The notes under the pieces are model-generated. The model was given only the letters and a program-made list of their open reading frames with translations. It had not been told where the DNA came from and ran no database searches. 64,000 nt of DNA from Dillenia suffruticosa (lineage: Eukaryota > Streptophyta > Magnoliopsida > Dilleniales > Dilleniaceae): assembly GCA_033439265.1 (NCBI GenBank), contig JAVTVX010000013.1, forward strand, positions 17,154,500-17,218,499, given 5' to 3'. This document shows, piece by piece, positions 1 to 11,282 of the stretch (the first letter of the stretch is position 1; each line of letters starts with the position of its first letter). The position numbers and the translations under genes are program-made.

Positions 1-1285
1 TTACCCTATTCTGTGAATTGAAATCTTTTGAGAACTTAATGGTTTCAAATAGTATCACACAAGTATTAAAATATCATGATTGATGTAGACAATTACATTT
101 TTTTTGTGATCAATTAGTGTAAAACTATCTCTTCTTTTTTACACCAGTAAATTAATTACAATAAATATGCTAAATAGTCTACAAATCATGTACTCTAACA
201 TAATCATATTGTGCAAACTTTTTTTGTAAACTCAAAAGTTTACTAATATGTATATGTTCTATTCATTTATTTAACTTGATTTTAGCCTAAAGGTCAAGAA
301 AGATATATTCGTTTATTTTACATCTGAAAGCCCGTGGGGCTAAAACTTATTTTGGCAGCATTTTTTTATTAGGCTACTTAACTGTGACCAAATTAATCCT
401 ATTTAATGTTATTTAATTATTTTTTAATAACTAAGTAGATTTGGGATTTTGGATAGTGTGGAAGACAAGCTAACTTATATCCACAAAGCTCCGTACTTAA
501 TTGTTAATTACCATGTGTCTAAACCTTGACTTAGTTTTCCTGCTTCTAATGTCACATAGGATTAGACATCTAGAAATTAATAATTGAGTACTCGCCTGAA
601 ATAGTGATAGTCTCTATTTCACCAAACACGTGCGCAGTGTAGTTGAGACCTGCGTCGGGCGGCTATAACTAACAAAGACTATATCATTAATTTTGGTACC
701 TTAACTAGAAAAATAATAAATAAATAATAGAAAACAATGTTTATTTGTTTATTTATTTATTTATATAAAAGACAAGATAATTGGATTTCCTCGGTTTGCC
801 TTCTTACAAATAGCAATAGCAAACTATTCACGTTTTGTTTAAGAAGCTTCCTCTTCTTCTTCACCAAGTGTTTTTACCTCAATTTTATTCAAGTTAAAAA
901 TTTGTTATAAATTTTCTCTATAAATAGATGTCAAATGACTACTATAATAATTAATATTAACTTTAAACTTACTATTTATTAGAAAACAGAAGAGATCATT
1001 AGAAATGATATCTAGACTCTGTATATAATATGCATACAATACAAATACTATCTAATAATTTTGAATAGTACAATATTTATTGGGAGAAAGATAGCCCACT
1101 TTCGAAGCAGAATGCCGTGGTTGGCAAATTTTGGTGCACGTTCCAAGCAATTCTCTTGAGACATGACGGTACAAAATATTGGACTCCTACAAAAAATGAA
1201 ATATTGGCGGAAGATCATAAAGTGAGTTAACGGGTTTTGCCATGTTTGGTGGGAGGACCGTGGTTAAGAAAGAAAAGGTACATAT
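1..1285. other. AT-rich intergenic DNA, no gene seen
   Basis: No open frame with recognisable protein similarity on either strand. The only structured item noticed is the U2-like fragment at 271-306. A short run of TTTA repeats lies near 747-765. Otherwise I see nothing. Confidence 0.6.
271..306 (-). pseudogene. U2 snRNA 5'-end-like fragment, copy 1
   Basis: Read on the minus strand, this segment resembles the first ~35 nt of plant U2 snRNA. It contains GGCTAAAATCAAG where U2 has GGCTAAGATCAAG, preceded by a version of the CTTTCTCGGCCTTT start. Similarity stops soon after ATCAAG, so the branch-site-pairing segment, the Sm site and the 3' stem-loops are absent. I see no upstream sequence element or correctly placed TATA box of the plant snRNA type. 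It is therefore a truncated relic or chance-enriched match rather than a working gene. A second similar fragment lies at 15174-15208. Seen: the sequence match. Inferred: origin from U2. Confidence 0.45.
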
Positions 1286-1288
1286 TTA

Positions 1289-2554
1289 CACTATTAGAAA
1301 ACACGACTACAGCGACGGAATATTATCGACAGATAAATATCCGTCGGTAATAGCGACGGATTTACGACGGATTAACGTCGAATTTTTTACCGAGAGTTTA
1401 GTAACAGATTAGCGACGGAAATTAACGACGGATATATTTCCGTCGCTAAATCCTTAAAAAAATAAAAAAATATATATATTATAAATTATCAGCAGCGGAT
1501 TACCGACGAAATTTTTAGTGATGGAATATTTTCGTCACTAATTTCGGTCGGTGAATTGATGAAGGAAAAAAAAATTAAAAAAATATATTTACAGCTTTTA
1601 GAGATAGATTAACGACGGATTAGTGACGGAAAATTAGTGACGGATTACCGACGGAAAATTAGAGACGGATTACCGACGGATTTTTTTTTATTTTTTATAT
1701 TTTTTATATTTTTTAATTTTTTTAATTTTTTAATTTTTTATTTGTTATTTTATTTGTTATTTTTTTATTTTTGTATTTTTATTTTTTATTTATTTATTTA
1801 TTTATTTTTATTTTTTATTATTTTATTATTTTATTATTTTTTAATTTTTAATTTTATTTAATAATTCTTATTATTTTTTTTCAAAGAATAATATTATTTT
1901 ATTTTTGCAATTTTTTTATTTTTTATTTTAAGTAAGAATCAAATTATTTTATTATTTTATAATAAATTATTTTTAATTTTTAATTTTTAAATTTTATTTA
2001 ATAATTCTTATTATTTTTTTTATTTTGCAAAGAATAATATTATTTTATTTTTAAAATTTTTTTATTATTTTATTTTAAGTGATAATAAAATTATATTATT
2101 ATATTATAATAAATTATAATTTTATATTATTCTAATATTATTAAGAAATAAGAAATAGAAATAATAAGTAAAAAGAAAAGAATATATAAGTAGATGATTT
2201 GTTTGGTTTAGTGGTAAAAGTGTATTCACATCAACGTAAGCGCGCGGGTTTAAGTCTCAACACCAGCGTGTGTGCGGGAATTTATCTGTGTATTTTTTTT
2301 TTTCATAACTCAAATCAGCGACGGATCCCTGTTCATCTCTTTTTTTTTCTGTTTTAGCGACGGATTTTTTTCCGTCGCTAATCTGATGCTGATATTTGCG
2401 ATGGAAAAAAAAATCGATCGCTAAAAATTAGCGGGATCACTTTTTGCAACGGATTTAGCGACGGAAAAAATCCGTCACTGATACCTTTCAACGACTGAAA
2501 AAGGACTTTCAGTGACGGATTTTTCCGTCGCTGAAAGTCCGTTTTCTAGTAATG
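1289..2554. mobile_element. Non-autonomous CACTA (En/Spm) DNA transposon
   Basis: The left end reads CACTATTAGAAAAC and the right end, reverse complemented, reads CATTACTAGAAAAC. These are matching terminal inverted repeats of the CACTA class. TTA flanks both ends (1286-1288 and 2555-2557), the 3-bp target duplication expected for this superfamily. Inside both ends are many copies of a CGACGGA / TCCGTCG motif in both orientations, the sub-terminal repeats to which CACTA transposases bind in known elements. The middle is very AT-rich (about 1680-2160) and has no transposase, so the 1.27-kb element is a deletion or MITE-like derivative dependent on a relative elsewhere. A tRNA-like block sits at about 2196-2262. 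Confidence 0.9.
2196..2262 (+). repeat. tRNA-like (SINE head-like) block inside the CACTA element
   Basis: The stretch has an A-box-like TGGTTTAGTGGTAAAAGTG followed about 40 nt later by a B-box-like GGGTTTAAGTCTC. This is the spacing of an RNA polymerase III internal promoter in a tRNA or SINE. I could not fold it into a full cloverleaf by eye and there is no clear acceptor stem, so it is not called a tRNA gene. It could be a SINE fragment captured by the transposon. Confidence 0.45.
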
Positions 2555-2557
2555 TTA

Positions 2558-5517
2558 ATAATAGGATTCAAAAGAAAGGAGGGGTGATCTTATTTGTTTT
2601 TTCTTTTGTTCTTTTGTGTTCTTTAATCTTTTTCTCTCAACGTTACACTCCTTTTTCCTTTTTCCTTTTTCTTTGATTTTTCATTATCAATATCTAAAAT
2701 TATATTTTAATCAATTTAATTCAAATATTTATAAAGATTCTATTTAGAAATAATTTTTTAATATAATATTTTTTATTTTTAAATTTTTAAATCTAAAATT
2801 TGGTTAAAAAAATTAATATCCCACTAAAACTAGTCTTAACGTTGCACTCTGAAGTGTCATGCGGTGGTGCAGGCCTGTGAGGGGCTTGACGTTTGGTGTA
2901 CCATTTTATGCCAACAGATGAAATTTGAAAATTTAATGTACTGAGGTACAATGGGCCCAAATTTCATTGATTGTCTATCTCACATAAGAAAAGACTATAA
3001 CGTGTAAAAATAATTTCTATAATCTCTTGAAATTTGGAGAATGTTTCTTTTGAGAATGGCCGGGAGAAGAAAAAAGGCGACATTTAGATCCCCATTTTTA
3101 TGAGAAGCATGCATAGGGCGTTTGAATTACAACTTCTATGGACTATGGGGCTCCTCTCGGGCAGCCATTTGTATTAATATAAAGAAATTTTAAACTTTCT
3201 AACAAAAAATTTTGAGTTTTAGTACAAAAAGTTATTTATCCATAGAGATAGTAGAGGGTAGTGGAGGGGATAGGGTTTTATCCAATTGCCCCCAAACCGC
3301 CTTTTCACAATTTTTTTAGATTTCATTATGAATTTTTATGACTCATGATTGTTCATAGTTTCATTTAGGTTCGATTTTTTGTTCTTGTTGTATAGTTTTT
3401 TTTAAAAATTCTAATTTTGATTCTGATTTTAAAAATCAAAATTGAAAATCAAGCCAGCGGTCTGAAAATTTCGATTCTAAAATTAAATCAAGAACTTTTT
3501 TACAGCTACGATTTTGATCTGCAACGTTTGGTTGAATGTCCAGGGTCATATTTATTCCGCACCACAGCTATTTTTTATAAGGTACTTTATAAATTATGAT
3601 ATTCCAGGTAGAACAATAATAAAGGTGTCAATTTGATGTGGACAACAAATTAAATTTTGTAGCAGACTGAATCCCAAATTTCCATGGATCATTGACTATG
3701 TCAGTGAATGCAGTCAAGAGCAGAGAGGGAGCGCAAATTGCGGGTGGTGAAGGAGAGGTTTGGGGGGGGGGGGGGAGTGGATTTATGCGCAGTGAGTAGC
3801 CAGTAAGGCCCGTGCTGTGCTCTTACTTGGTTTTGGGGCCTACCCTTCTGTTGTCTTTTAAGCGTTTTTGCTCTCAAGTACATGTTTTAGACAACTTCAC
3901 ATGCTATATTTACTGCATTTTTATTTATTTTATTTTACTTATAAACTTTTCGTATTTCTTTCTTTTTAGAAAAAAAAAAATTCAAGTCAATGCATTACTA
4001 TTTTATGAAGATATACATGTCCTGTGTGTGTGCACATTAAAACGAAAAGCATGTGCTCTATCTTACCACTCTGGAAATTTGGATGGATCTTGTAGAGGTG
4101 GGGGTGGCAAAGGCAGTCACTCGAAATTGTTTTCTTACATTAATCGTCAATAGTTTTAAGATTTTCACACAAATTTCGTAAATATATAATTATGTCCAAT
4201 TACATGAAACTTCATATTTTTGTAAGATCCGCCCAAGTGAAAAAAGAAAAATAACACGATGATATATTTCAAACCAAGACATTTTTATGGATATTTTTTA
4301 GAAGTACAACTAGACTGTCATTAAACCTCCGTGTGATTTTAAACTTCCGTGGTTTCGAGAAGTCACTTAACCCTTATAATTTCAAAATTGCTACTTTAAC
4401 CTTGTGCTTTCGATTTGTATCGCTTTGCGCCTGTGTGTTTTCAATTTTTGCCTCTTTGCCCTTCCGTTGCCCACTTGGCCTCGCAATTTCACTCTCCAAT
4501 GTTGGGTTTGTTTACCATATTTCTGTAAGGTATGAATTACTATTTAATGGGGCAAATAGCAATCTACAAGGACGCAAAGCGGTAATGTGGAAATATTTAA
4601 AGTCAATCCAAAAACTATGGGATTAACTGTGTTTATCTCTTGTTTTTTTCTTTATAATCACTTTTTTTTTTTTTTTTAATTCTGGTTCCGGCAAACAAAT
4701 ATTATGGGTAAAATAGTCATGGTTGCATTTGACATGAAGCGGAAACAGAAGAAGCGTCGGCTCCTACTTGATTGGGATTTCTAAACAAAAATAGTGTGAT
4801 TAAATTTGGATATTGCAGCTCACAGGAACAACATTTCTATTTAAACTTTGAACTCTAGTCGTTGCTGTTGTGATGCCAAACAAAAGTTTGTACTAGAAGC
4901 GAATGTGATTTTCAATGATTCGAATAGGATATTGTGATCCTCTACCTCTAAAACTATTTAGAACCTTTTTGAACTTTTTGTATGATCTTTCGTACACTCA
5001 ATCAATCTTAAACCATTTAGAAGAATTTTGATTTAATTTATTATGGTTCTCAAACCTTTTTACTTTTGGTGTACGTGGGTTCCACAAATTTAACCTTAAC
5101 CTAATCACTTGTACTCGCATAAGAGAGATACTAATGGTAGGACAAAAGTTTTGCCCTGTTATTCTTAAATCTTGAAATAGTCTTGAAGACCATCGTGCCG
5201 CTGCAATAATGTTGTTATCTCCTGAGCTCAGGTCTTAGTTGAATTTTATCTTATTTTATATTACATATAATATTTTTAAATAATAAATAATTTTTAGTAA
5301 AATTATGGTTGGAAGTGTAATCTAAATTATTATCATATTCATTTTTTATATTTAAAAGTCACACTTTATCTCACAGATGAACTCTCAGTTTTTGCAAAGA
5401 AGGCCTAATTATAAAATATCATATCTAACATATTTTTGAGACCAAGTTTTCAAAAACACATTCCTTTTCTTTTATTCTACAATTATTTTAGATCTTGTAC
5501 GTGTGTGCCAAGAACAC

Positions 5518-5522
<5 letters not shown>
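2558..5522. other. Intergenic DNA without recognised genes
   Basis: Several short open frames exist here (for example 3812-4153 and 4333-4626), but none has composition or motifs suggesting a protein. A 14-base G run lies near 3763-3776. I see no transposon ends that I can pair. Confidence 0.55.

Positions 5523-5562
<40 letters not shown>
5523..5562. repeat. (AG)20 microsatellite
   Basis: An uninterrupted AG dinucleotide run of about 40 bases. The open frames crossing it on both strands are products of the repeat. Confidence 0.95.
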
Positions 5563-5564
<2 letters not shown>

Positions 5565-6415
5565 CTTTTAATGGGAAAAGGGAGATGGCTGCGAGGGTTG
5601 AAAATGACAAAGGGTGTGCTTTGAAAAAGACGAAGTTAATTAATGGGCCAAGAGATGAAGGAAAAAGGACAGATGAAACCAAAAGCCAACCAAAACAAAG
5701 CATGCGCAGGTAGCAACTATTGTTTTCCTGATTTTCTGAATGAGTCCCCGAAAGTATAAATACGGTGTCGGATTCAACTAGTGCCCACTCCGATGCTAGT
5801 CAGCTCTCTTTCTTTAATGATTCAATCAGTGTAGTGCAATGTTGTTTTATCTGAAAATGCTAATTATAATTACTGTCTAATATATTAAAAAAAATTTTAA
5901 AATATAATTAACGAAATACCAAAATTTTATCAAGTTTTTATTGATTTTTTGTTAATATAATAACTATATCATCTTGGCATCATTTTTCTCTATCCCAAAT
6001 CTAATTGTTGAATTGAATTGAGATTGTGCGCGCGCGCGCCCCTGAGAGAGAGAGAGAGAAAGAGAGAGAGGGTGGGGGGCCATTCTTTATTGAAAACCCC
6101 ATGTGAAGACCATGTGGGGGATATTTCCTTTTCCTTTCCCTTTGCCGGGGCCAAAGTGCCAAAATCTATGCCTCTTCACAAGAAATTTTATTTTATTTTT
6201 TATTCTTTTATATTTTGGGACCCATTAACTAACACACACACACTCTCTCTCTCCCTCTCATCAAGATCACCATGTTTTCCGGATCCTGCCAAATGCTAAT
6301 TCCTTCCTTCTTGTCTTAGTTAATCCACTTCCCTAATCTTTCATTTGTCAATTTTTTTTAGATACACTCCCCCACATTATATATGTCAATTTTAATCTTT
6401 TAGTCTATAAGGTAG

Positions 6416-6418
<3 letters not shown>

Positions 6419-6477
<59 letters not shown>

Positions 6478-6484
6478 TCTCTCA
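6419..6484. repeat. (CT)n microsatellite, about 26 units plus imperfect tail
   Basis: A perfect CT run to about 6470 followed by interrupted TTCTCT units. It is one of the longest dinucleotide tracts in the window. Confidence 0.95.
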
Positions 6485-6766
6485 CACATATGCTTGGTTC
6501 TATGACAAATTGAATAAAAAATTCTACCTATTCGGATCATCGTTCCAATTTAATAATATGTTATTTTATTATGCACGATGGAGGTTGTCACATGAAATTT
6601 GATCAAAATTAAGGTTATTTTAGGCCTCAATAATATCATTATCCAAGTTTAGATTTTTGTAACATTATGGCATGTCGAACAAAAGTGTTTCTCTCCCTTA
6701 CTTTTAGTGTTTTCAGGCCGTAATGATCTCATAATTTGCATATTACGCCATATTTAAGTAACAAAT

Positions 6767-6769
<3 letters not shown>

Positions 6770-6805
<36 letters not shown>
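6770..6805. repeat. (TA)n microsatellite
   Basis: About 17-18 perfect TA units in AT-rich DNA. Confidence 0.95.
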
Positions 6806-6808
<3 letters not shown>

Positions 6809-7291
6809 AGAATAGTCTCATAAAAATTAAAAAATTTGCTTAAATTTTTAATTCTTAACTTATAAAACAATTAGAGTAATTTAATTTTGACAAGATTTTA
6901 TTTATGAAGATCTTATTTGAACTCGACTTTGATTCATAATTTTTCTAAATATAAAAAAGGTTTGTTTAAATTTGACCCCCCAAAAAAAATAAAGAAGCTG
7001 AGTTTAAATTTAAAACTCTTTATAGAAATACTTATAATAGAAAATTAAATTTAAAAATTGATATTTAAATTTTATAACTTTTTTACAAGCCTGCTTTTCA
7101 AGTCTAATAAAACCGCAAAAGCACTAAACATAACACAATTAACAATGTAAAAGAAGGGGAGAAATTTAATGAACTTTTTGAAAGACATCAACAACCTACG
7201 GGTGTGGGACTCTTGCTTTTCCCAAAATTACCATGGAAGTGTGCAAATAATATCCGTGATTTTAGCGTTCATTACTAGCCCACAGTTTCCA

Positions 7292-7296
<5 letters not shown>

Positions 7297-7342
<46 letters not shown>
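7297..7342. repeat. (CT)23 microsatellite
   Basis: Uninterrupted CT run. It creates the leucine/serine repeat in the overlapping open frame 7169-7522, which I do not accept as a gene. Confidence 0.95.
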
Positions 7343-7343
<1 letters not shown>

Positions 7344-9117
7344 AATCCAAACTGTTTTTGTTTCTGAATAATCACACATTAAAAATCTGCAGTCACGAAA
7401 GTGTCTTTTTTAACTTTCATATTGGCATTGCCCTTCTTTCAATGCCAACACCCTACTCAAGCAAATCCAAGATAAAAGAAAAAGATTTTGTTGACAGAGA
7501 AAGCCAAGAGAGGCCACACTAACAGGAGAAAGATATGATGATGGTACTTTACTACTCTTTTACTACTACTAGTGGATCCGGTGCTTGAAAGTTTCCTCAT
7601 TTATTCATTTTGGTAGCATGGTCTAAATTTTCTTGAAATAAATAAAATCTATCTCAGAAGCAAAAACACAGCCAATTAGCATCAATTTTTACAGTTCAAG
7701 TATACCCTTTTCTCGATTCAACTGATAAGTCGATGGTTCCATTCTCCCTCTTCTCTCTTCTTTAAGATTTAAGATAGGTGATTTGATTCTCCACCATTGC
7801 ATTAGTTATAAAAAAAAGACAGGGAGAAAAAGAATCGATATCTTGTTGGTTAAACAGTGTTAAACTGATATCCCTTAAATAAAATTTTAAATTTAAATTT
7901 TGTATATAGAAAAAATAGGTATTGAGAGTTTTATCCCAAAAAAAAAATAAGAGAGAGTGGGTGAGGCAAATGAGAGCTAATATTTAACCATCTCATATAA
8001 TTAAAAATTAAGATCTTGATTGGATTGAATTTAACTAAGGTAAAAATTTTCCTTTTAGAAATGCTCAAAGAGACAAGTGGTTATGCACACATCTTGTTCG
8101 ATTTAAAAATATCTTCCTTGGTATACATCATTTGGCACACGAGAACTTCTGGGTCATGCTTTTTTTTTTTTTTCAAACAAGAACAGTTTGTGTTTCGTAA
8201 CTTACAACATATGAACATAAATTATTTTGGGCAATCTACGGCAGAGACTTTGCCACATATATCATGTTATTTATTGTTTTAAAGCATTTAATTCCATATG
8301 AGATTATCCTTTGAAGAAATACTAATAAAAATAATCTCCCAGATGTCAACTCTGGGAATCACTTGCAGGTGAAATTGGGCATACCTGAGTCCCAAGAAGT
8401 TAATTTTTTTATGAGTTGCATATGTTTCTCTATATATTAAACTATATTATCGGATGAAATGGTATAAAAAAATAGAATAGATAGATATAAAATTTAATAT
8501 TTAATATTTAATTTATAGAAATAGAGACAAAATAATAAATTATTTTTTCTTAAAATAAAAATAAATCAAATTTCTATATCTTACGAATACATGAAACGAA
8601 ACGGAGAGAAAATTTAGTTCTTTTTTTCTACTTTAATCTCAAGTATATTAAAAATTTGTATACTGTCCTTTCTATTACATCCTTTTCGTTTGGTTCTCCA
8701 AAACAAACACTACATTATCTTTAGCCAACCATTGTCACAAGAGAATCACGGGCAAATGAATCACATAATAGTGCATCCCTTTTTCTATACATTAATTTTT
8801 GATATGATGTAAATAATCTTTTTGATTCCAAAATGTCTAAATAAACTTTGATGTAAGCACTTATATTTGTCTAATAACACATTTTTTAAATAGTGGACAA
8901 TATATGTTGTAATGCCAAATAATTACTTAGGATAAGTGGCGTTTGTGCGTTTCAAGAAGAAGAAGAAGAGGAAGAAGTAGAAAATGAAGAAAAGAAGAAG
9001 AAAAAGACGCATTTGTGAGTGTTGTTATTTCGAGGTTTGCTGTGAGTATTCATGGAATGCTACAAATGTTAGGTTTGCACAACATTAAGAGACCTATTTC
9101 TTGTATAAAGAAGAAGA

Positions 9118-9286
9118 ATGACATTAACACCCCATATCAAAAACTGAGATTCGAGTTTTGGTAGTGACAAAAATGACGTTGGGAGAGTTCTCTTCTAATT
9201 GGGACCCGACAGCAATTCAGCTGAAATTAGTCGAAACAAAAGTCCGGATACTAAGCGGTGGACTAAATCCAAGGGACCAAAAAAAA
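9118..9286 (+). mobile_element. SINE, family B copy
   Basis: The body contains the family-B landmarks: a CTTCTAATTGGGACCCGAC block, then a GAAATTAGTCG block, then a GTCCGGATA block and a terminal A-run. It is flanked by an 11-bp direct repeat AAAGAAGAAGA (9107-9117 and 9287-9297), consistent with a target-site duplication made by LINE machinery, although the site is itself purine-rich. The head is divergent. Relatives lie at 37735-37922, 38690-38879 and 61169-61291. A family-A SINE follows almost immediately. Confidence 0.7.
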
Positions 9287-9308
9287 AAAGAAGAAGAGAA
9301 CCAAACTA

Positions 9309-9494
9309 CTTTGGATTGAGTGGTCAACTATTCTATTCCCTTAACCAAAGGTGTAAAATTCGAGCCCTGAGAATGACAGATAAGGATTTGGGAGAATCAA
9401 CTTTTAAAATAGGTTCCACTATATTTGAACCGGATTAATCGGATAAATTTAAGATACCGATAGTAAAAACAAAAAAAAAAAAAAAAAAAAAAAA
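9309..9494 (+). mobile_element. SINE, family A copy
   Basis: It begins with TTGGATTGAGTGGTC, has a B-box-like AAATTCGAGCCCTGAGA, then GAGAATCAACTTTTAAAAT and CCGGATTAATCGGATAAA. It ends in a run of about 24 A. The same order of blocks recurs at 14436-14619 and 48588-48778. It is a tRNA-headed retroposon with no coding capacity. I could not settle a target duplication for this copy. Confidence 0.75.
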
Positions 9495-9755
9495 GAAGGG
9501 ACAAAATCATATATAATTTCATCAACTTTAAGCATATTTTTAAATAATCCACCAGCTTTTATTACTGTAAATTATCTCAAAAAATCTTAAGATAAAAGTC
9601 AATTAAACTGCAAGCAGACGATATTAAAATTCTCTCTGCTTAAATAAGTACCCATACAAGTTTGACTCCACGTTCTTTGTTACACATTTATTGAGAGAAA
9701 GGATATCAGATGAAAAAGGGTGGCATTCATTTAAATATAAAATATTTGTAAAAGT

Positions 9756-9827
9756 CTTAAGGTATAGTCTAATAGTTATAATTTCCGTCTCACAATTCTA
9801 TCATCCGGATTGAATTCTCGTGTAACT

Positions 9828-9856
<29 letters not shown>
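9756..9856 (+). mobile_element. SINE, family C copy with (AT)n tail
   Basis: An A-box-like TATAGTCTAATAGTTATAA and a B-box-like GGATTGAATTCTCGTGTAAC precede an AT-repeat tail. A perfect 14-bp direct repeat ATATTTGTAAAAGT flanks it (9742-9755 and 9857-9870), so the boundaries are well supported. It is short (about 100 bp) and carries no protein. Other family-C copies are at 21103-21186, 39265-39353 and 48954-49032. Confidence 0.8.
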
Positions 9857-9864
<8 letters not shown>

Positions 9865-10309
9865 AAAAGTTTGGATTCCAAAGTTAAACTCGGTGAAAAA
9901 CTATCATCAGCCAATAAATAGAGAAATTGAAATCTAAGGACATTTAAAAACTTTATTATTTACTGCCAAAATTTTATTTATTTACTTTCTGAAAAGAGAA
10001 GAAACGAGAAAGGGAGTTGGCATATAGAATCTTAACGGAAAAAATGAAATCTGTTTTAGAAGTTTAGTACAATAATTGACTGTATTTAAAAATTAATAAT
10101 AAATCTAAATTCAAGAAATTATTCGTGGTTTGTGCATAAATTCATATCTCCTTCTATGAAATTGTTCAATTAAATTAATGCAAGGCTAGGGGTGGTGGGC
10201 CTTGGTCACCATGTGCTTGCATGTGCTGTGTCATTCTCCCATGGGCCCACCACCCCTTCCTTTGTTCGAATAAATGGAGTTTATTCACATTCTTATGCCT
10301 CTCACATTC

Positions 10310-10335
10310 CTCTCTCTCTCTCTCTCTCTCTCTCT
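10310..10335. repeat. (CT)n microsatellite in the IBH1-like leader region
   Basis: About 13 CT units, some 380 bp upstream of the IBH1-like start codon and before its leader intron. CT-rich tracts near transcription starts are common in plant promoters; any role here is inference. Confidence 0.9.
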
Positions 10336-10463
10336 ACCATCTTGGCACTTCATATGTGTCTTTCCAGATCAGTTGAACTTCTCTCTCAAAGCTCAATTGT
10401 TTTGTGTCGTCTCAAACTTCTCATGATTTGCTCCTTCTTGTCCAATCCCAGAAATTTCATAAG

Positions 10464-10711
10464 GTACGTGTTCTTCCACACTTATAGACAACATGTTCTC
10501 TCAAACATCAACTGATTAGTTGCTCAAGCAATTTTCTTACACAGCAAAAGGATTTGTATTTGTGCCCTCAATTTCTCTTTCTTTTTTGACATTCACTATC
10601 TTATTTTGGTAGAATACATGGTATTCCCAAAAAAATCCATATAAATTTAATTCAACTTGATAAAATTATTTTTGTCTTTTTTTTTTCTTTTTTCTTTCAT
10701 TATTGTTGCAG
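10464..10711 (+). other. Probable 5'-leader intron of the IBH1-like gene
   Basis: A good donor (AAG|GTACGTG) lies at 10463/10464. A pyrimidine-rich tract ending TTGTTGCAG|A lies one base before the ATG at 10713. The intron would place the coding exon alone downstream. Upstream ATGs exist in the presumed leader (for example 10353), so the mature mRNA may carry short upstream frames. Transcription start unknown. Confidence 0.6.
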
Positions 10712-10712
10712 A

Positions 10713-11282
10713 ATGCCTCCTAGTTCAATCGAGAAAGCATTTCTGAAGAAATGGATAAAGGGTTTACAAGCATTACGTAGTAGTAGTACTTCTAAGGAGA
10801 TGAGCATTTTTGAAAGAAAGAAAGCTATAAAGTTATCTGCAGATGTAGCTATGGCTTCTCTTAAAAATGGAACAACTAGTTGGAGTCGTGCACTCATCCA
10901 AAATGCTTCAAAAGATGACAACAACAGGACTCTTCTAAAGAACATGTTGGGTTCACATTATGATGAGAAGCTAAGCAGAGGTCCAACAACAGCCTCAATC
11001 ATGTGCAGCATGAGAGTTAGAAGCAAGAGAGTGTTGAGAAGGTGTTGCAGATCGCGTAGGGTGAGAAAAATCACTAAAGATCAAAGGGTTCATGCCGGTT
11101 TAATGGCAAAGAGATTGGTGAAGAAGAGAACTCAAGTGTTGAGGAGTCTAGTCCCTGGTGGAGAGGACATGGATGAATACTCTTGGTTTGAAGAAACCCT
11201 AGATTATGTCAAGTCTCTTCGGGCTCAAGTTGATGTAATGCGCCGTCTAGCTAATGCTAGTGAGTTTTCATCCACGTCTTAA
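10713..11282 (+). CDS. IBH1-like atypical bHLH transcription regulator
   Basis: A single 189-residue coding exon. Residues 1-80 form a basic amphipathic N-terminal region (SSIEKAFLKKWIKGLQALR near 4-22). Residues 101-120 are very arginine-rich. A helix-loop-helix follows: helix 1 about 126-147 (VHAGLMAKRLVKKRTQVLR), a short PGGEDMDEY loop, and helix 2 about 157-178 (WFEETLDYVKSLRAQVDVM). The classical basic-region H-E-R DNA-contact residues are absent, as in the IBH1/IBL group. Known members of that group bind other bHLH proteins and antagonise growth-promoting factors in brassinosteroid and gibberellin signalling in the nucleus. The length and layout fit IBH1-LIKE 1 better than the shorter IBH1, but the exact orthologue cannot be assigned by eye. 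The start is the first ATG after a leader intron. No other gene is close on either side. Confidence 0.88.
   Translation: MPPSSIEKAFLKKWIKGLQALRSSSTSKEMSIFERKKAIKLSADVAMASLKNGTTSWSRALIQNASKDDNNRTLLKNMLGSHYDEKLSRGPTTASIMCSMRVRSKRVLRRCCRSRRVRKITKDQRVHAGLMAKRLVKKRTQVLRSLVPGGEDMDEYSWFEETLDYVKSLRAQVDVMRRLANASEFSSTS

Larger units (their letters stand above)
5563..9106. other. Intergenic DNA with several microsatellites, no gene recognised
   Basis: This stretch holds a short GA run next to a GC dinucleotide run (about 6028-6070) and the CT and TA repeats listed separately. Purine-rich GAA/AAG runs lie near 8958-9005. Short open frames at 6018-6299, 7169-7522 and 8016-8282 contain CT repeats or low-complexity sequence and are not supported as genes. 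Confidence 0.55.

Noticed and set aside
1637-1861. 74-residue Phe/Leu/Tyr-rich frame
   Set aside because: It is a translation of T-rich low-complexity DNA inside the CACTA element, not a membrane protein gene.
5436-7522. Frames with Leu-Ser or Arg-Glu repeats (5436-5624, 5488-5703, 6018-6299, 7169-7522)
   Set aside because: The repeats are direct translations of CT/GA microsatellites and the flanks have no family features.
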